DNA from: Rhodobacter sp. TJ_12
Lineage (GTDB): Bacteria > Pseudomonadota > Alphaproteobacteria > Rhodobacterales > Rhodobacteraceae
NCBI RefSeq assembly: GCF_020023995.1
Contig: NZ_NRRD01000002.1
Location: 124,001 to 188,000, forward strand
Direction: 5' to 3'
Length of the DNA stretch: 64,000 bases
The stretch's first letter is position 1; the number at the start of each line of letters is the position of its first letter. The position numbers and the translations under genes are program-made. The notes beneath the pieces were generated by a model, which was not told the origin of the DNA, made no database searches, and saw only the letters and a program-made list of their open reading frames with translations. Shown here in pieces: positions 16,963-25,717 of the stretch.

Positions 16963-19065
16963 ATGAACCTTGCCCGCCTTAGCCTGCGTTTGCGCATTTT
17001 CCTGTTCTTCGCGGCACTGGCGCTGGGCAATATCGCGGCGTTGGTGGCGGGGCTGGTATTTGGCTTTGAAAAGCTGGGCGCGCCCGAGGCATTGGATGGT
17101 TTCGTGATCGGTGGTGTGGTGGCCGGGTTCGCCATCACCGGATTGATCACTGGCGTGTGGTTTTTGTTCGATGAAAACGTGGCCAAACCGATCGAGCGGT
17201 TGGCGGGCGGCATTCGGGCGCGCACCCATGCGCAGGTGGACACCGATCTGGATTTGTTCGCGGGGCGCTACTTGGGCGATCTGGCCCCGGCGGCGGCGGC
17301 GATCACCCAGCATCTGAATGCAACGCGTTCCGCGCTGACCGAATCCGTGCAGCGCGAAACCACCCGGCTGGCGCAGGAAAAAGAACGGCTGGAAACTTTG
17401 CTTAGCGATGTGCCGGTGGGGGTGCTTTTGTGCACAGCGGACCATCAGCTTGTGTTCTATAACGGGCAGGCGACCGATCTTTTGGGCGGCGCGCATGCCC
17501 CGGGGCTGGACCGGCGGGTGTTCGACTATTTGCATCGTGCGCCGATCCGCCATGCCTATGAACGGCTTTTGGAAACCGATGACCCGGATGCGGCCTCGGA
17601 TCTTTTGTGCGCCACCGTGGCCGATGGCAAAACGCTGGCCGCGCGGATGCGGCTGATTTCCGAAGGCGAAGATCACCATGTCACGCGCCGCGCGGGCTAT
17701 GTGCTGACCTTGCGCGATGTCTCGGCCGATATGCGCGCCCATGCCAGCCGTGAAGCACTGATGGACGAGCTTTTCGACCGTATTCGGCGCCCGGCGGCGG
17801 CGCTGCAATCGCTGACCGGGGTGTTGATCGCCGATGATGGGCCGGCTGAACCCGAAGCGCGGGCGCAATTGCGCAACGCGGCACGGGCCGAGGCGGCGAA
17901 CCTTGGCGCGGCGATCCACACGTTGTTTGAACGCCACGAGACGATGCGCGCCGATTGGTGGCCGCTGGCGATGATCCGCGCTTCTGATCTGGGCGAGGCG
18001 GTGCGTGCGCGCGTCGCGGCGCAGGGCGGGGAAGATGTGATGGCGGTGACCGCGCCCTTGATGCTGCGGCTTGAAGGGTTCGAGATGGTCTCGCTTTGGG
18101 CGATGCTGGTGGCGCGTTTGGGGCCGGAGCGGCGCGACAAACGCCTTGAGATCATCGAAGAAGGCGCGGGCGCGCTGATCGCGCTTGAATGGCGCGGGGC
18201 GCAGGTGCCGATTTCCGATCTGGAAAGCTGGCTGGATGATCCGCTGGAAGTGGGCATGGATGACGTGACCGGGCGGCGGGTGATTGCCGCCCATGCCTCT
18301 GAAATCTGGCCAGAAAATCTGGGCGAGGGGCGCGGGCGCATCTGTCTGCCGCTGCGCGAGGCGCGGCGCGTGTCCAAGCGCCCGCCGCCGGTGCCGCGCG
18401 CGGTGGTTTATGATTTCGACCTGCTCGGCCGCGCGCGCGACGGCGAAATAGCCCAGACCCCGTTGGAAAACATCAATTTCGTGGTCTTCGACACCGAAAC
18501 CACCGGGCTTTTGCCAAGCGAAGGCGATGAGATCGTGCAAATCGCGGCGGTGCGGATCGTCAACGGCCGCCGGGTCGAGACCGAGGTATTTGATACGCTG
18601 GTCAATCCGGGCCGGCGTATCCCCGAAATGTCGACCGCCGTGCATGGGATTTCGGATGCAATGGTGGCCGAGGCGCCCGACATTATCGAAGTGGGGCGGC
18701 GGTTTCACAAATTCGCCGAAGGCGCGGTGCTGATCGCGCATAACGCGCCCTTCGACATGGAATTTCTGCGCCGCAAGGAAGCCGCGATTGGGCTGCGTTT
18801 TGACAATCCGGTGTTGGATACGGTCTTGCTGTCCGCCGTCGTTTTTGGACAATCCGAGGTGCATAGTCTGGATGCGTTAACGCATCGGCTGGGCATCACC
18901 ATCCCCGAAGAGGCGCGCCATACCGCGATTGGCGATACCGTCGCCACGGCGGATGCGTTTTTGAAGCTGCTGCCCGCGCTGAAATCGCGGGGGCTTGTCA
19001 CCTTTGGCGATGTGGTGGCCGAGGTGCGCAAACACGGCCGCCTGCTCAAGGATCTGAACGGCTAA
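16963..19065 (+). CDS. Membrane HAMP-PAS-pseudo-histidine kinase fused to DEDDh exonuclease
   Basis: 700 residues. Two transmembrane helices (about 12-35 and 46-70) and a HAMP-like linker are followed by a coiled segment, a PAS domain (about 140-250), and a region laid out like a histidine kinase dimerisation domain (about 262-330), but where SHELRTPL is expected it reads FDRIRRPA, so the phospho-accepting His is Asp. The following ATPase-like region has no clear N, G1 or G2 boxes. Residues about 505-675 are a full DnaQ-type 3'-5' exonuclease: VVFDTETTGL, IAHNAPFDMEFL and HTAIGDTVATA supply all DEDDh residues. Start codon abuts the receiver gene stop. Likely membrane-tethered nuclease controlled by sensing; substrate unknown. 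Confidence 0.9.
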   Translation: MNLARLSLRLRIFLFFAALALGNIAALVAGLVFGFEKLGAPEALDGFVIGGVVAGFAITGLITGVWFLFDENVAKPIERLAGGIRARTHAQVDTDLDLFAGRYLGDLAPAAAAITQHLNATRSALTESVQRETTRLAQEKERLETLLSDVPVGVLLCTADHQLVFYNGQATDLLGGAHAPGLDRRVFDYLHRAPIRHAYERLLETDDPDAASDLLCATVADGKTLAARMRLISEGEDHHVTRRAGYVLTLRDVSADMRAHASREALMDELFDRIRRPAAALQSLTGVLIADDGPAEPEARAQLRNAARAEAANLGAAIHTLFERHETMRADWWPLAMIRASDLGEAVRARVAAQGGEDVMAVTAPLMLRLEGFEMVSLWAMLVARLGPERRDKRLEIIEEGAGALIALEWRGAQVPISDLESWLDDPLEVGMDDVTGRRVIAAHASEIWPENLGEGRGRICLPLREARRVSKRPPPVPRAVVYDFDLLGRARDGEIAQTPLENINFVVFDTETTGLLPSEGDEIVQIAAVRIVNGRRVETEVFDTLVNPGRRIPEMSTAVHGISDAMVAEAPDIIEVGRRFHKFAEGAVLIAHNAPFDMEFLRRKEAAIGLRFDNPVLDTVLLSAVVFGQSEVHSLDALTHRLGITIPEEARHTAIGDTVATADAFLKLLPALKSRGLVTFGDVVAEVRKHGRLLKDLNG

Positions 19066-19078
19066 GATCTGAACGGCT
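19051..19078 (+). repeat. Tandem 13-bp duplication at the exonuclease stop codon
   Basis: GATCTGAACGGCT occurs at 19051-19063 and again at 19066-19078, separated by AA that completes the TAA stop. The first copy encodes the last residues DLNG. It looks like a recent slippage duplication. Confidence 0.85.
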
Positions 19079-19090
19079 GGGGCGTTTGGC

Positions 19091-20149
19091 TTACAGCCAG
19101 CGGCCGCGGCCCGTGCCCACGGCCTCTGACAGGGTCGCAAAACCGTCTTGCGCCAAAAGCTGATCCAGCCCGCGCGCAATTTCGGCGGCAAGGCTGAGCC
19201 CCTGATAGACCATCGCGGAATAGATCTGCACAGCACAGGCGCCCGCGCGGATCTTTTCATAGGCGTCTGCGGCAGAGGAAATCCCGCCCACGCCCACCAG
19301 CGGCAGTTTTCCGGCGGTCAACCGGGACAGCTGCGCCAACACGCGGGTAGACTTTTCGAACAACGGTGCGCCCGAAAGCCCGCCTTGCTGGCCGGAATTT
19401 GCACTTTTCAAACCTTCGCGCGACAGCGTGGTGTTTGTGGCAATGATCCCGTCGATCCCGGTGGACAAGGCCACCTCGGCCACGTCTTCCAACTCTGCCG
19501 GGCTCAGATCGGGGGCGATTTTCAAAAACACCGGGATCGGTTTGGCCAGCCCCGCGCGGGCGTCCAAAACGCCTGACAAAAGCGCCGCCAGCGCCGCCTT
19601 GCCCTGAAGGTCGCGCAGCTTTTCGGTGTTGGGGGAGCTGACATTGACCGTGGCAAAATCGATCTGCGGCCCGGCTTGGCTGAGCACGGTGGCGAAATCG
19701 GCGGCCCGGTCGGCGCTGTCTTTGTTCGCGCCAAGGTTCAGCCCAACGGGAATACCGGCGGGCCGTTTGGCCAGCCGCGCGGTGATCGGGTGCATGCCTT
19801 CATTGTTGAAGCCAAAGCGGTTGATGACGCCGCGATCTTCGGGCAAGCGCCACAGGCGCGGACGCGGGTTGCCCTCTTGCGGGCGCGGGGTGGCGGCACC
19901 CACTTCTAAAAAACCAAAGCCCGCGCGCATCAGCGCGGGCAGCGCGACGGCATTCTTGTCAAAGCCAGCGGCCAGCCCCACCGGGTTGGGCAGATCCAGT
20001 CCCGCAAGATTGGTGGCAAGGCGCGCGCTGCTGACCGGGCCGGGCAGGGGCACCACCCCCAGGCGCAACGCCCCCAGCGCCAGCCCATGCGCGGTTTCGG
20101 GGTCAATGCGGTGCAGAAGCTTCAGCCCCAGCGTTTCGGTGATGTTCAT
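19091..20149 (-). CDS. pyrD: Dihydroorotate dehydrogenase (quinone), class 2
   Basis: Oxidises dihydroorotate to orotate in pyrimidine synthesis, passing electrons to quinone at the inner membrane. 352 residues. N-terminal amphipathic helix region, [18 protein letters not shown], the FMN-site asparagines, and [15 protein letters not shown] with the serine base typical of class 2; GVGGI near the C-terminus binds the FMN phosphate. The ATG at 20149 overlaps the stop of the DUF952 gene (ATGA), which fixes this start although the frame is open 19 codons further. It converges on the sensor-exonuclease gene with a 25-bp gap. Confidence 0.96.
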   Translation of the reverse strand: MNITETLGLKLLHRIDPETAHGLALGALRLGVVPLPGPVSSARLATNLAGLDLPNPVGLAAGFDKNAVALPALMRAGFGFLEVGAATPRPQEGNPRPRLWRLPEDRGVINRFGFNNEGMHPITARLAKRPAGIPVGLNLGANKDSADRAADFATVLSQAGPQIDFATVNVSSPNTEKLRDLQGKAALAALLSGVLDARAGLAKPIPVFLKIAPDLSPAELEDVAEVALSTGIDGIIATNTTLSREGLKSANSGQQGGLSGAPLFEKSTRVLAQLSRLTAGKLPLVGVGGISSAADAYEKIRAGACAVQIYSAMVYQGLSLAAEIARGLDQLLAQDGFATLSEAVGTGRGRWL

Positions 20150-20490
20150 ACCAGTGCCTCGGGGAAGATATGGCCCGAGACACCCAGCGGAAGCGCGGTG
20201 TCCCACACCACGTCATCCCGGCGCAAGGTCCTGTAAAGATGGGGGAAAAGCGCACCGCCGCGCGACACTTCCCATTTCAGCGCCGCGCCCAAAGGTTCGG
20301 CCGCCGCCGCGACCAACACCAGATCGCTTTCCTCGGCGAAATGTTTGGCGGCGGTTTCCACCACCTGCGCGGCGGTCGAAAAATGGATGAACCCATCGGC
20401 CAAATCAATCGGCGCGCCGGCGGTCTCTCCGGTGCGGCACAGCGCATCCCATTCGGGGCGGCGGAAGATCTTATAGATCAGCATGCGCAT
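20146..20490 (-). CDS. DUF952 domain protein
   Basis: 114 residues, soluble, matching DUF952: [12 protein letters not shown] at the start, [12 protein letters not shown] (about 33-44), and FPHLYRTL near residue 82. Biochemical role unknown. It overlaps pyrD by four bases (ATGA) and very probably shares its message, a pairing frequent in this group. An alternative ATG lies two codons inside. Confidence 0.85.
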   Translation of the reverse strand: MRMLIYKIFRRPEWDALCRTGETAGAPIDLADGFIHFSTAAQVVETAAKHFAEESDLVLVAAAAEPLGAALKWEVSRGGALFPHLYRTLRRDDVVWDTALPLGVSGHIFPEALV

Positions 20491-20621
20491 TTCATGGACC
20501 CTGCCTTGAAAATCGTCAATCCCGCCCGCGCATCGACGGCCAAAGATGTCCGCCGCAATCGGTTTTTGACAGGCGTGCGGCTTCGCGCCACAGTTGAGCC
20601 GTTCAAACCCCGGAGGATTGC

Positions 20622-22190
20622 ATGACCGCCCGACTGTTGATGAGCGCGGCCGCGCTGGCGCTGCTGGCTGGCACTGCGCAGGCCGATTACACGCTGCATG
20701 TGTTGCACACCAATGACCTGCACAGCCGTATTGAGTCGATCAACAAATATGACAGCACCTGTTCGGCGGAAGATGAGACCGCGGGCAAATGCTTTGGCGG
20801 TATTGCGCGGGTCGCGGCGAAGGTGGCCGAGATGCGGGCAGACCTTGCGGGTGAGAATGTGATCGTGCTGGATGCGGGCGATCAGTTCCAAGGCTCGATG
20901 TTCTACACGACCTATAAGGGCAAGGACACGGCCGAGTTCATGAGCGCAATCGGCTATGATGCGATGGCGGTGGGCAACCACGAATTTGACGATGGGCCAG
21001 AGGTTTTGGCGGCCTTTGTCGATGCGGTCCCGTTCCCGCTGGTCTCGGGCAATCTGGATCTGAGCCAATCGGATCTGTTGAAAGAGCGCATCCACGGCAC
21101 GGTGGTGCTGGAGGTCGGCGGCGAGAAGATCGGCATCATCTCGGCGCTCGCGACCGATACGGTGGAAACCTCTTCGCCGGGGCCGAATGTGCTTTTTCAA
21201 GATGAGATCGAAAGCCTGCGCGCCGATGTGGCTGCGCTTGAGGCCGAGGGGGTGACGAAAATCATCGCCATCCCGCATACGGGCTTTGTGAAAGACCAAG
21301 AGATTGCCGCCGCCGTGCCGGGGCTTGATGCGGTGATCGGCGGGCATAGCCATACGCTGTTTGGCGAGGGCGGCGAAGCCTACCCGACGATGGTGGGCGA
21401 TGTGCCGGTGGTGTCGGCCTATGCCTATTCGAAATACCTTGGCCATTTGGTGCTGACCTTTGACGATGCAGGCCATCTGAAATCGGCCACGGGCGCACCG
21501 ATTTTGCTTGATGCGTCGGTGACGCCGGACCCGGTTTTGGCGGCGCGGGTGGCCGAACTGGCCGTGCCGATTGCCGAGGTGCGCGAGGAAGTGGTGGCCG
21601 AGGCTGCCGCCGCGATTGAGGGCGCGCGCGAGGTCTGCCGTGCGGGCGAATGCGCGATGGGCAATCTTGCGGCCGATGCGATGCTTGACCGGGTGAAGGA
21701 TCAAGGCATTTCGATTGCGGTGCAAAATGGCGGCGGGCTGCGCGCCTCGATCGACGCGGGGCCGGTGACGATGGGCGAGGTTTATAGCGTTTTGCCGTTC
21801 CAAAACACGCTTTCGACCTTTGAGGCGAAGGGATCGGTGATTTTGGCCGCGCTGGAAAACGGCGTGAGCGAGATTGAAGAGGGAGGCGGGCGTTTCCCGC
21901 AAGTGGCCGGGCTGAAATACAGCTTTGACCCCGCCGCCCCCGCAGGCAGCCGCGTCAGCGATGTGAGGGTGGGCGCGGGCGAGGCTTGGGCGCCGCTTGA
22001 CCCCGCGGCCACCTATGGCGTGGTGACCAACAACTTCCTGCGCGGCGGTGGCGACGGCTACAAAATGTTCGCGACCGAGGGGATGAACGCCTATGACTTT
22101 GGCCCGGATTTGGCCGATGTCACCGCCGACTATTTGGCCGCCCATGCGCCCTATACGCCCTATACCGATGGGCGCATCACCCAGAAATGA
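20622..22190 (+). CDS. Secreted 5'-nucleotidase / metallophosphatase (UshA-like)
   Basis: 522 residues with a signal peptide (about 1-21, cleaved after AQA), so periplasmic or surface. Metallophosphatase motifs HTNDLHSR, DAGDQFQGS, GNHEFDDG and GGHSHT coordinate two metals; the C-terminal half (about 320-510) is the nucleotide-binding 5'-nucleotidase domain with AVQNGGGLRA and VLPFQNTL. It hydrolyses nucleotides or sugar nucleotides outside the cytoplasm to salvage phosphate and nucleoside. A strong site (GGAGG) precedes the ATG, and an intrinsic terminator follows. It is divergent from the pyrD unit, which also handles pyrimidines. Confidence 0.92.
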   Translation: MTARLLMSAAALALLAGTAQADYTLHVLHTNDLHSRIESINKYDSTCSAEDETAGKCFGGIARVAAKVAEMRADLAGENVIVLDAGDQFQGSMFYTTYKGKDTAEFMSAIGYDAMAVGNHEFDDGPEVLAAFVDAVPFPLVSGNLDLSQSDLLKERIHGTVVLEVGGEKIGIISALATDTVETSSPGPNVLFQDEIESLRADVAALEAEGVTKIIAIPHTGFVKDQEIAAAVPGLDAVIGGHSHTLFGEGGEAYPTMVGDVPVVSAYAYSKYLGHLVLTFDDAGHLKSATGAPILLDASVTPDPVLAARVAELAVPIAEVREEVVAEAAAAIEGAREVCRAGECAMGNLAADAMLDRVKDQGISIAVQNGGGLRASIDAGPVTMGEVYSVLPFQNTLSTFEAKGSVILAALENGVSEIEEGGGRFPQVAGLKYSFDPAAPAGSRVSDVRVGAGEAWAPLDPAATYGVVTNNFLRGGGDGYKMFATEGMNAYDFGPDLADVTADYLAAHAPYTPYTDGRITQK

Positions 22191-22212
22191 GCTTTGCCAA
22201 AGGCTTGAAGCG

Positions 22213-22236
22213 CGGGGGCCTCGGCCCCCGTTTTTT
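22213..22236 (+). terminator. Intrinsic terminator after the 5'-nucleotidase gene
   Basis: 8-bp perfect stem CGGGGGCC / GGCCCCCG with a two-base loop (22213-22230), followed by six T. Clean Rho-independent terminator. Confidence 0.9.
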
Positions 22237-22284
22237 GTTGCGGGGCGGGGCGCTTTCGTCAAGGCTGGTGCCAAGGAGGCCCCC

Positions 22285-22971
22285 ATGAAACGTTCCGAGA
22301 TTAACGAGATCATCCGCGACGCGGATCGCTTCATCCAATCCTTTGGCTATATTTTGCCGCCCTTTGCCTATTGGTCCCCGGCGGAAATGCAGGCCCGGCG
22401 CGATGAGATTGAGGGGATCGTTTCGGCTCGGCTGGGCTGGGATATCACCGATTACGGGCAGGGGGATTTTGCCAATCTGGGGCTGTTCCTATTCACCACC
22501 CGCAACGGGCGGGCGGAAGATTTGGCGCGTGGCTCGGGCATGTGTTACGCCGAAAAGATCATGATTTCGCGGCACAATCAGATTTCGCCCATGCATCGGC
22601 ATGTGGTGAAGGCGGAAGATATTATCAACCGCGGCGGGGCTACACTGGCGATTGAGATGTTTTCATCGGATGCCGCGGGGCGGATTGATCCGGAGGCCGA
22701 GGTTGTGGTGGCCTGCGATGGGCTTACCAAACGGTTGGGCCCGGGCGAGGTGCTGTATCTATCGCCCGGCGAAAGTGTGACCTTGATGCCCGGCAATTGG
22801 CACAAGTTTTGGGGCGAGGGCGGCGATGTGCTGATTGGCGAGGTCTCGACCGTCAATGACGACCGCACCGACAATATCTTCCAAGAGCAGATCGGGCGCT
22901 TTGCCGAGATCGAGGAAGATGAAGACCCGCTTTACTTGCTGGTGTCGGATTACGAGGCTTGGTTGGGGTAA
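22285..22971 (+). CDS. D-lyxose (D-mannose) ketol-isomerase, cupin type
   Basis: 228 residues, a cupin-fold sugar isomerase: MHRHVVKAEDI (about 106) provides metal-binding histidines and the glutamate ligand, and GNWHKFWGEGG (about 172) the further histidine. It interconverts D-lyxose with D-xylulose and D-mannose with D-fructose. The start at 22285 is set by AAGGAGG seven bases upstream and by the conserved MKRSEIN beginning. No sugar kinase or transporter is nearby, so its physiological sugar is uncertain. It converges on the ureidoglycine aminohydrolase gene. Confidence 0.88.
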   Translation: MKRSEINEIIRDADRFIQSFGYILPPFAYWSPAEMQARRDEIEGIVSARLGWDITDYGQGDFANLGLFLFTTRNGRAEDLARGSGMCYAEKIMISRHNQISPMHRHVVKAEDIINRGGATLAIEMFSSDAAGRIDPEAEVVVACDGLTKRLGPGEVLYLSPGESVTLMPGNWHKFWGEGGDVLIGEVSTVNDDRTDNIFQEQIGRFAEIEEDEDPLYLLVSDYEAWLG

Positions 22972-23010
22972 AGTGCGGTCGGCCCGGGCTGGTCGCCCGG
23001 GCCAATAGGT

Positions 23011-23841
23011 TTACCGCCCCAAAACCCCGCCCAAACGGGCGTGGCGGTTGACGTCTTTGTAAAGCAGGTAGCGGAACGGGCCGGGCCCGGCGGCGTAACA
23101 CGCCTGCGGGCAATAGGCGCGGAGCCACATGAAATCGCCTGCCTCCACCTCGACCCAATCGCGGTTGAGTTTGTAGACCGCCTTGCCTTCAAGCACGTAA
23201 AGCCCGTGCTCCATCACATGGGTTTCTTCAAACGGAATGAGCCCACCGGGTTGGAAAGTGACGATATTCACATGCATGTCGTGGCGCAGATCGGTCGGGT
23301 CGACAAAGCGCGTGGTGGCCCAGCGGCCTTGGGTGTCGGGCATCGCCACCGGGGTGATTTCGCGTTCATTCGTCACGAAAGCCTCGGGCGCATCCATCCC
23401 CGCAACCGGTTCATAACGCTTGCGAATCCAGTGAAAACGCAAGGGATGATCGGCCCCATTTTTCACCGCCCAGTCACAGCCCGGCGGAATATAGGCATAG
23501 CCGCCTGCCGAGAGTTCATGTTCCTGCCCATCCAGTGACAGCCACATTTCCCCGCCGGTGATGAACAGCACATGCTCCACGCCCGCTTCGGTTTCGGGGC
23601 TGTCCGAACCGCCATCGGCGCCCACTTCCATCACATATTGGCTGAAGGTTTCCGAAAAACCGGTCATCGGGCGGGCGATGAGCCACATTTTCGTTTCGCT
23701 CCAACCGGGTAGGAAGCTGGTCACAATGTCCGAAAAGCAGCCCTTCGGGATCACCGCATAGGCCTCGGTAAAGACCGCGCGGCCCGTCATCAGCGCGGTT
23801 TGCGGCGGCAGCCCGCCGGGGGGGGTGTAATAATCGCTCAT
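23011..23841 (-). CDS. (S)-ureidoglycine aminohydrolase, bicupin
   Basis: Releases ammonia from (S)-ureidoglycine to give ureidoglycolate, a late step of purine ring degradation. 276 residues with two cupin domains (about 60-130 and 190-260); HVLFITGGEMWLSLDG and VMEHGLYVLEGKAVY are the cupin cores, and the second cupin supplies the manganese ligands in the family. It overlaps the upstream allantoinase gene by four bases (ATGA at 23838-23841), so both are cotranscribed. The name follows family and neighbourhood; cytoplasmic, no signal peptide. Confidence 0.92.
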   Translation of the reverse strand: MSDYYTPPGGLPPQTALMTGRAVFTEAYAVIPKGCFSDIVTSFLPGWSETKMWLIARPMTGFSETFSQYVMEVGADGGSDSPETEAGVEHVLFITGGEMWLSLDGQEHELSAGGYAYIPPGCDWAVKNGADHPLRFHWIRKRYEPVAGMDAPEAFVTNEREITPVAMPDTQGRWATTRFVDPTDLRHDMHVNIVTFQPGGLIPFEETHVMEHGLYVLEGKAVYKLNRDWVEVEAGDFMWLRAYCPQACYAAGPGPFRYLLYKDVNRHARLGGVLGR

Positions 23842-25253
23842 GCGAAAACCTCTTTCAGGCGATGCCAGGCGATGCGCTCCACTTGCGCGCAGGCCTCGGC
23901 AAATTCGGTGGCGCGGTCGTTTTCGATCCGGCGTTGGAAGGCGGCGAGGATTGTGGCCTTGGTGTTGTCTTTCACAGCGATGATGAAGGGAAAGCCGAAT
24001 TTCGCGGTATACGCGGCATTCAACTCCTCAAAGGTCGTGCGTTCGTCATCCGTCAGCGCATCCAGCCCGGCAGAGGCTTGCTCGGCGGTGCTTTCTGCGG
24101 TCAGCCGTTTGGCTTGGGCAAGCTTGCCCGCAAGGTCCGGGTGGGCTTGCAACACGGCCAAGCGCTTGTCTTCGGGCGCGGCGCGAAAGGCCCGGGCCAG
24201 CGCGCTCGCCACACCTTCGTGGCAATCGTGCGCGGGGCCAAGCTCCAACCCATGCGCGACCTCGGCCACCCAAGGGGAATGTTCGTAAATGCCGCCAAAG
24301 GCTTGGACAAAATCCGCTTGGCTCATTTCGCTGGGGCGGTTGAGCGCTTTGGGCGGATGGGTTGCGGCCCAATGGGCGGCAATCTCGCCGCGCGTGGCAA
24401 ACCAAACGCCTTCATGGCTGCGCGCATAGTCCAAGAACCGCTTCAGGCCAGCCACTTTGCCGGGGCGGCCAATCAGCCGACAATGCAGCCCGATCGAGAA
24501 CATCTTCGCCGCGCCCGCTTCGCCCTCGGCATAAAGCGTATCAAAGGCGTCGCGCAGATAGGTGAAGAACTGCTCACCCTCAATATAGCCCGGCGCCGTG
24601 GCAAAGCGCATATCATTGGCTTCCAGCGTATAGGGGATGATCAGTTGATCGCGGTCACCGACGCGCTTCCAATAGGGAAGATCATCGTCATACGTGTCTG
24701 AAATCCAGTCAAACCCGCCTTCTTCGGCGGTGAGCCGCACGGTGTTGAAGGAACAGCGCCCCGTATACCAGCCGCGCGGGCGCTCGCCCACCACTTCGGT
24801 ATGCAGCCGGATCGCCTCGGCAATCTGGCGGCGCTCTTCGTCTTCGGGCATGTCGCGGTGCTCGACCCATTTCAGCCCATGGCTGGCAATCTCCCAGCCT
24901 GCGGCTTTCATCGCGGCCACCTGTTCGGGGCTGCGGGCAAGCGCGGTCGCCACACCGTAAATGGTGATCGGCAGGCCCATCGCGGTGAACAGGCGATGCA
25001 GCCGCCAAAAGCCCGCGCGCGCGCCGTATTCGTAAATCGATTCCATATTCCAATGGCGCTGGTCGGGCCATTGCGCGGCGCCTGCGATATCGCTCAGAAA
25101 CGCTTCAGAGGCCGCATCGCCATGCGCCACGCAGTTTTCGCCGCCCTCTTCATAGTTCAGAACCAGTGAAATCGCGACTTTTGCGCCCCCCGGCCATTGC
25201 GCATTGGGGGGATTGGCGCCGTAGCCGCGCATGTCTCTGTCATATCGGGTCAT
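23838..25253 (-). CDS. Fused allantoinase (PuuE type) and OHCU decarboxylase
   Basis: 471 residues joining two urate-pathway enzymes. Residues about 1-305 are the cofactor-poor, polysaccharide-deacetylase-fold allantoinase ([38 protein letters not shown]). Residues about 310-471 are OHCU decarboxylase ([21 protein letters not shown] with its catalytic His, [18 protein letters not shown]). Together with HIU hydrolase on the other strand they turn hydroxyisourate into allantoate. The ATG at 25253 has GGAG seven bases upstream; the open frame before it lacks such a site. Order in the protein is reversed relative to pathway order (decarboxylation precedes allantoin opening). Confidence 0.93.
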   Translation of the reverse strand: MTRYDRDMRGYGANPPNAQWPGGAKVAISLVLNYEEGGENCVAHGDAASEAFLSDIAGAAQWPDQRHWNMESIYEYGARAGFWRLHRLFTAMGLPITIYGVATALARSPEQVAAMKAAGWEIASHGLKWVEHRDMPEDEERRQIAEAIRLHTEVVGERPRGWYTGRCSFNTVRLTAEEGGFDWISDTYDDDLPYWKRVGDRDQLIIPYTLEANDMRFATAPGYIEGEQFFTYLRDAFDTLYAEGEAGAAKMFSIGLHCRLIGRPGKVAGLKRFLDYARSHEGVWFATRGEIAAHWAATHPPKALNRPSEMSQADFVQAFGGIYEHSPWVAEVAHGLELGPAHDCHEGVASALARAFRAAPEDKRLAVLQAHPDLAGKLAQAKRLTAESTAEQASAGLDALTDDERTTFEELNAAYTAKFGFPFIIAVKDNTKATILAAFQRRIENDRATEFAEACAQVERIAWHRLKEVFA

Positions 25254-25354
25254 TCTTATCTCCACGGCAACCGCTTGCCGTGGCAAGAATTTCAGGTTTT
25301 TCTCGGAAAGGAAATCGGCAGTTGCGCGGGCGGCGCAACAAGAGGGAGACGACA

Positions 25355-25711
25355 ATGGCGGGATATCTGACAACGCATGCGCTTGATACCGCACGGGGCT
25401 GCCCGGCGGCAGGGCTGCGGATCGTGCTGCGCCGGATCACCGAGGCGGGGGCGGAGGTTCTGGCCGAAGCGGTAACCAATGCCGATGGGCGCACAGATGC
25501 ACCGATCCTGCCCGAGGGGCAATTTGCCTGCGGCACGTATGAGTTGATGTTTCACGCGGGCGATTATCTGCGCGAAAGCTGGCAAGGCGGGGCGGAGCCG
25601 ATGTTTTTAGACGTGGTGCCCATTCGCTTTGGGATCAATGACGCAGGGGCACATTATCATGTGCCCCTGCTTTTGTCGCCTTACGGCTATTCGACCTATC
25701 GCGGCAGCTGA
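25355..25711 (+). CDS. uraH: 5-hydroxyisourate hydrolase (transthyretin-like)
   Basis: Hydrolyses 5-hydroxyisourate to OHCU. 118 residues: [11 protein letters not shown] at the start, an arginine in the central strands, [19 protein letters not shown] at the end including the diagnostic YRGS tail and active-site histidines. The ATG at 25355 follows AGAGGGAG. It is divergent from the allantoinase/decarboxylase gene with about 100 bp between, which must hold both promoters. A terminator-like hairpin lies within the last codons. Cytoplasmic; no peroxisome-like or signal sequence. Confidence 0.95.
   Translation: MAGYLTTHALDTARGCPAAGLRIVLRRITEAGAEVLAEAVTNADGRTDAPILPEGQFACGTYELMFHAGDYLRESWQGGAEPMFLDVVPIRFGINDAGAHYHVPLLLSPYGYSTYRGS
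25643..25674 (+). terminator. Terminator-like hairpin inside the uraH coding sequence
   Basis: GCAGGGGCACAT (25643-25654) pairs perfectly with ATGTGCCCCTGC (25659-25670), loop TATC, followed by TTTT. It lies about 40 bases before the uraH stop codon. As the next gene on the other strand begins six bases after that stop, there is no intergenic room for a terminator, which may explain its position. Confidence 0.7.
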
Positions 25712-25717
25712 CGCGGC

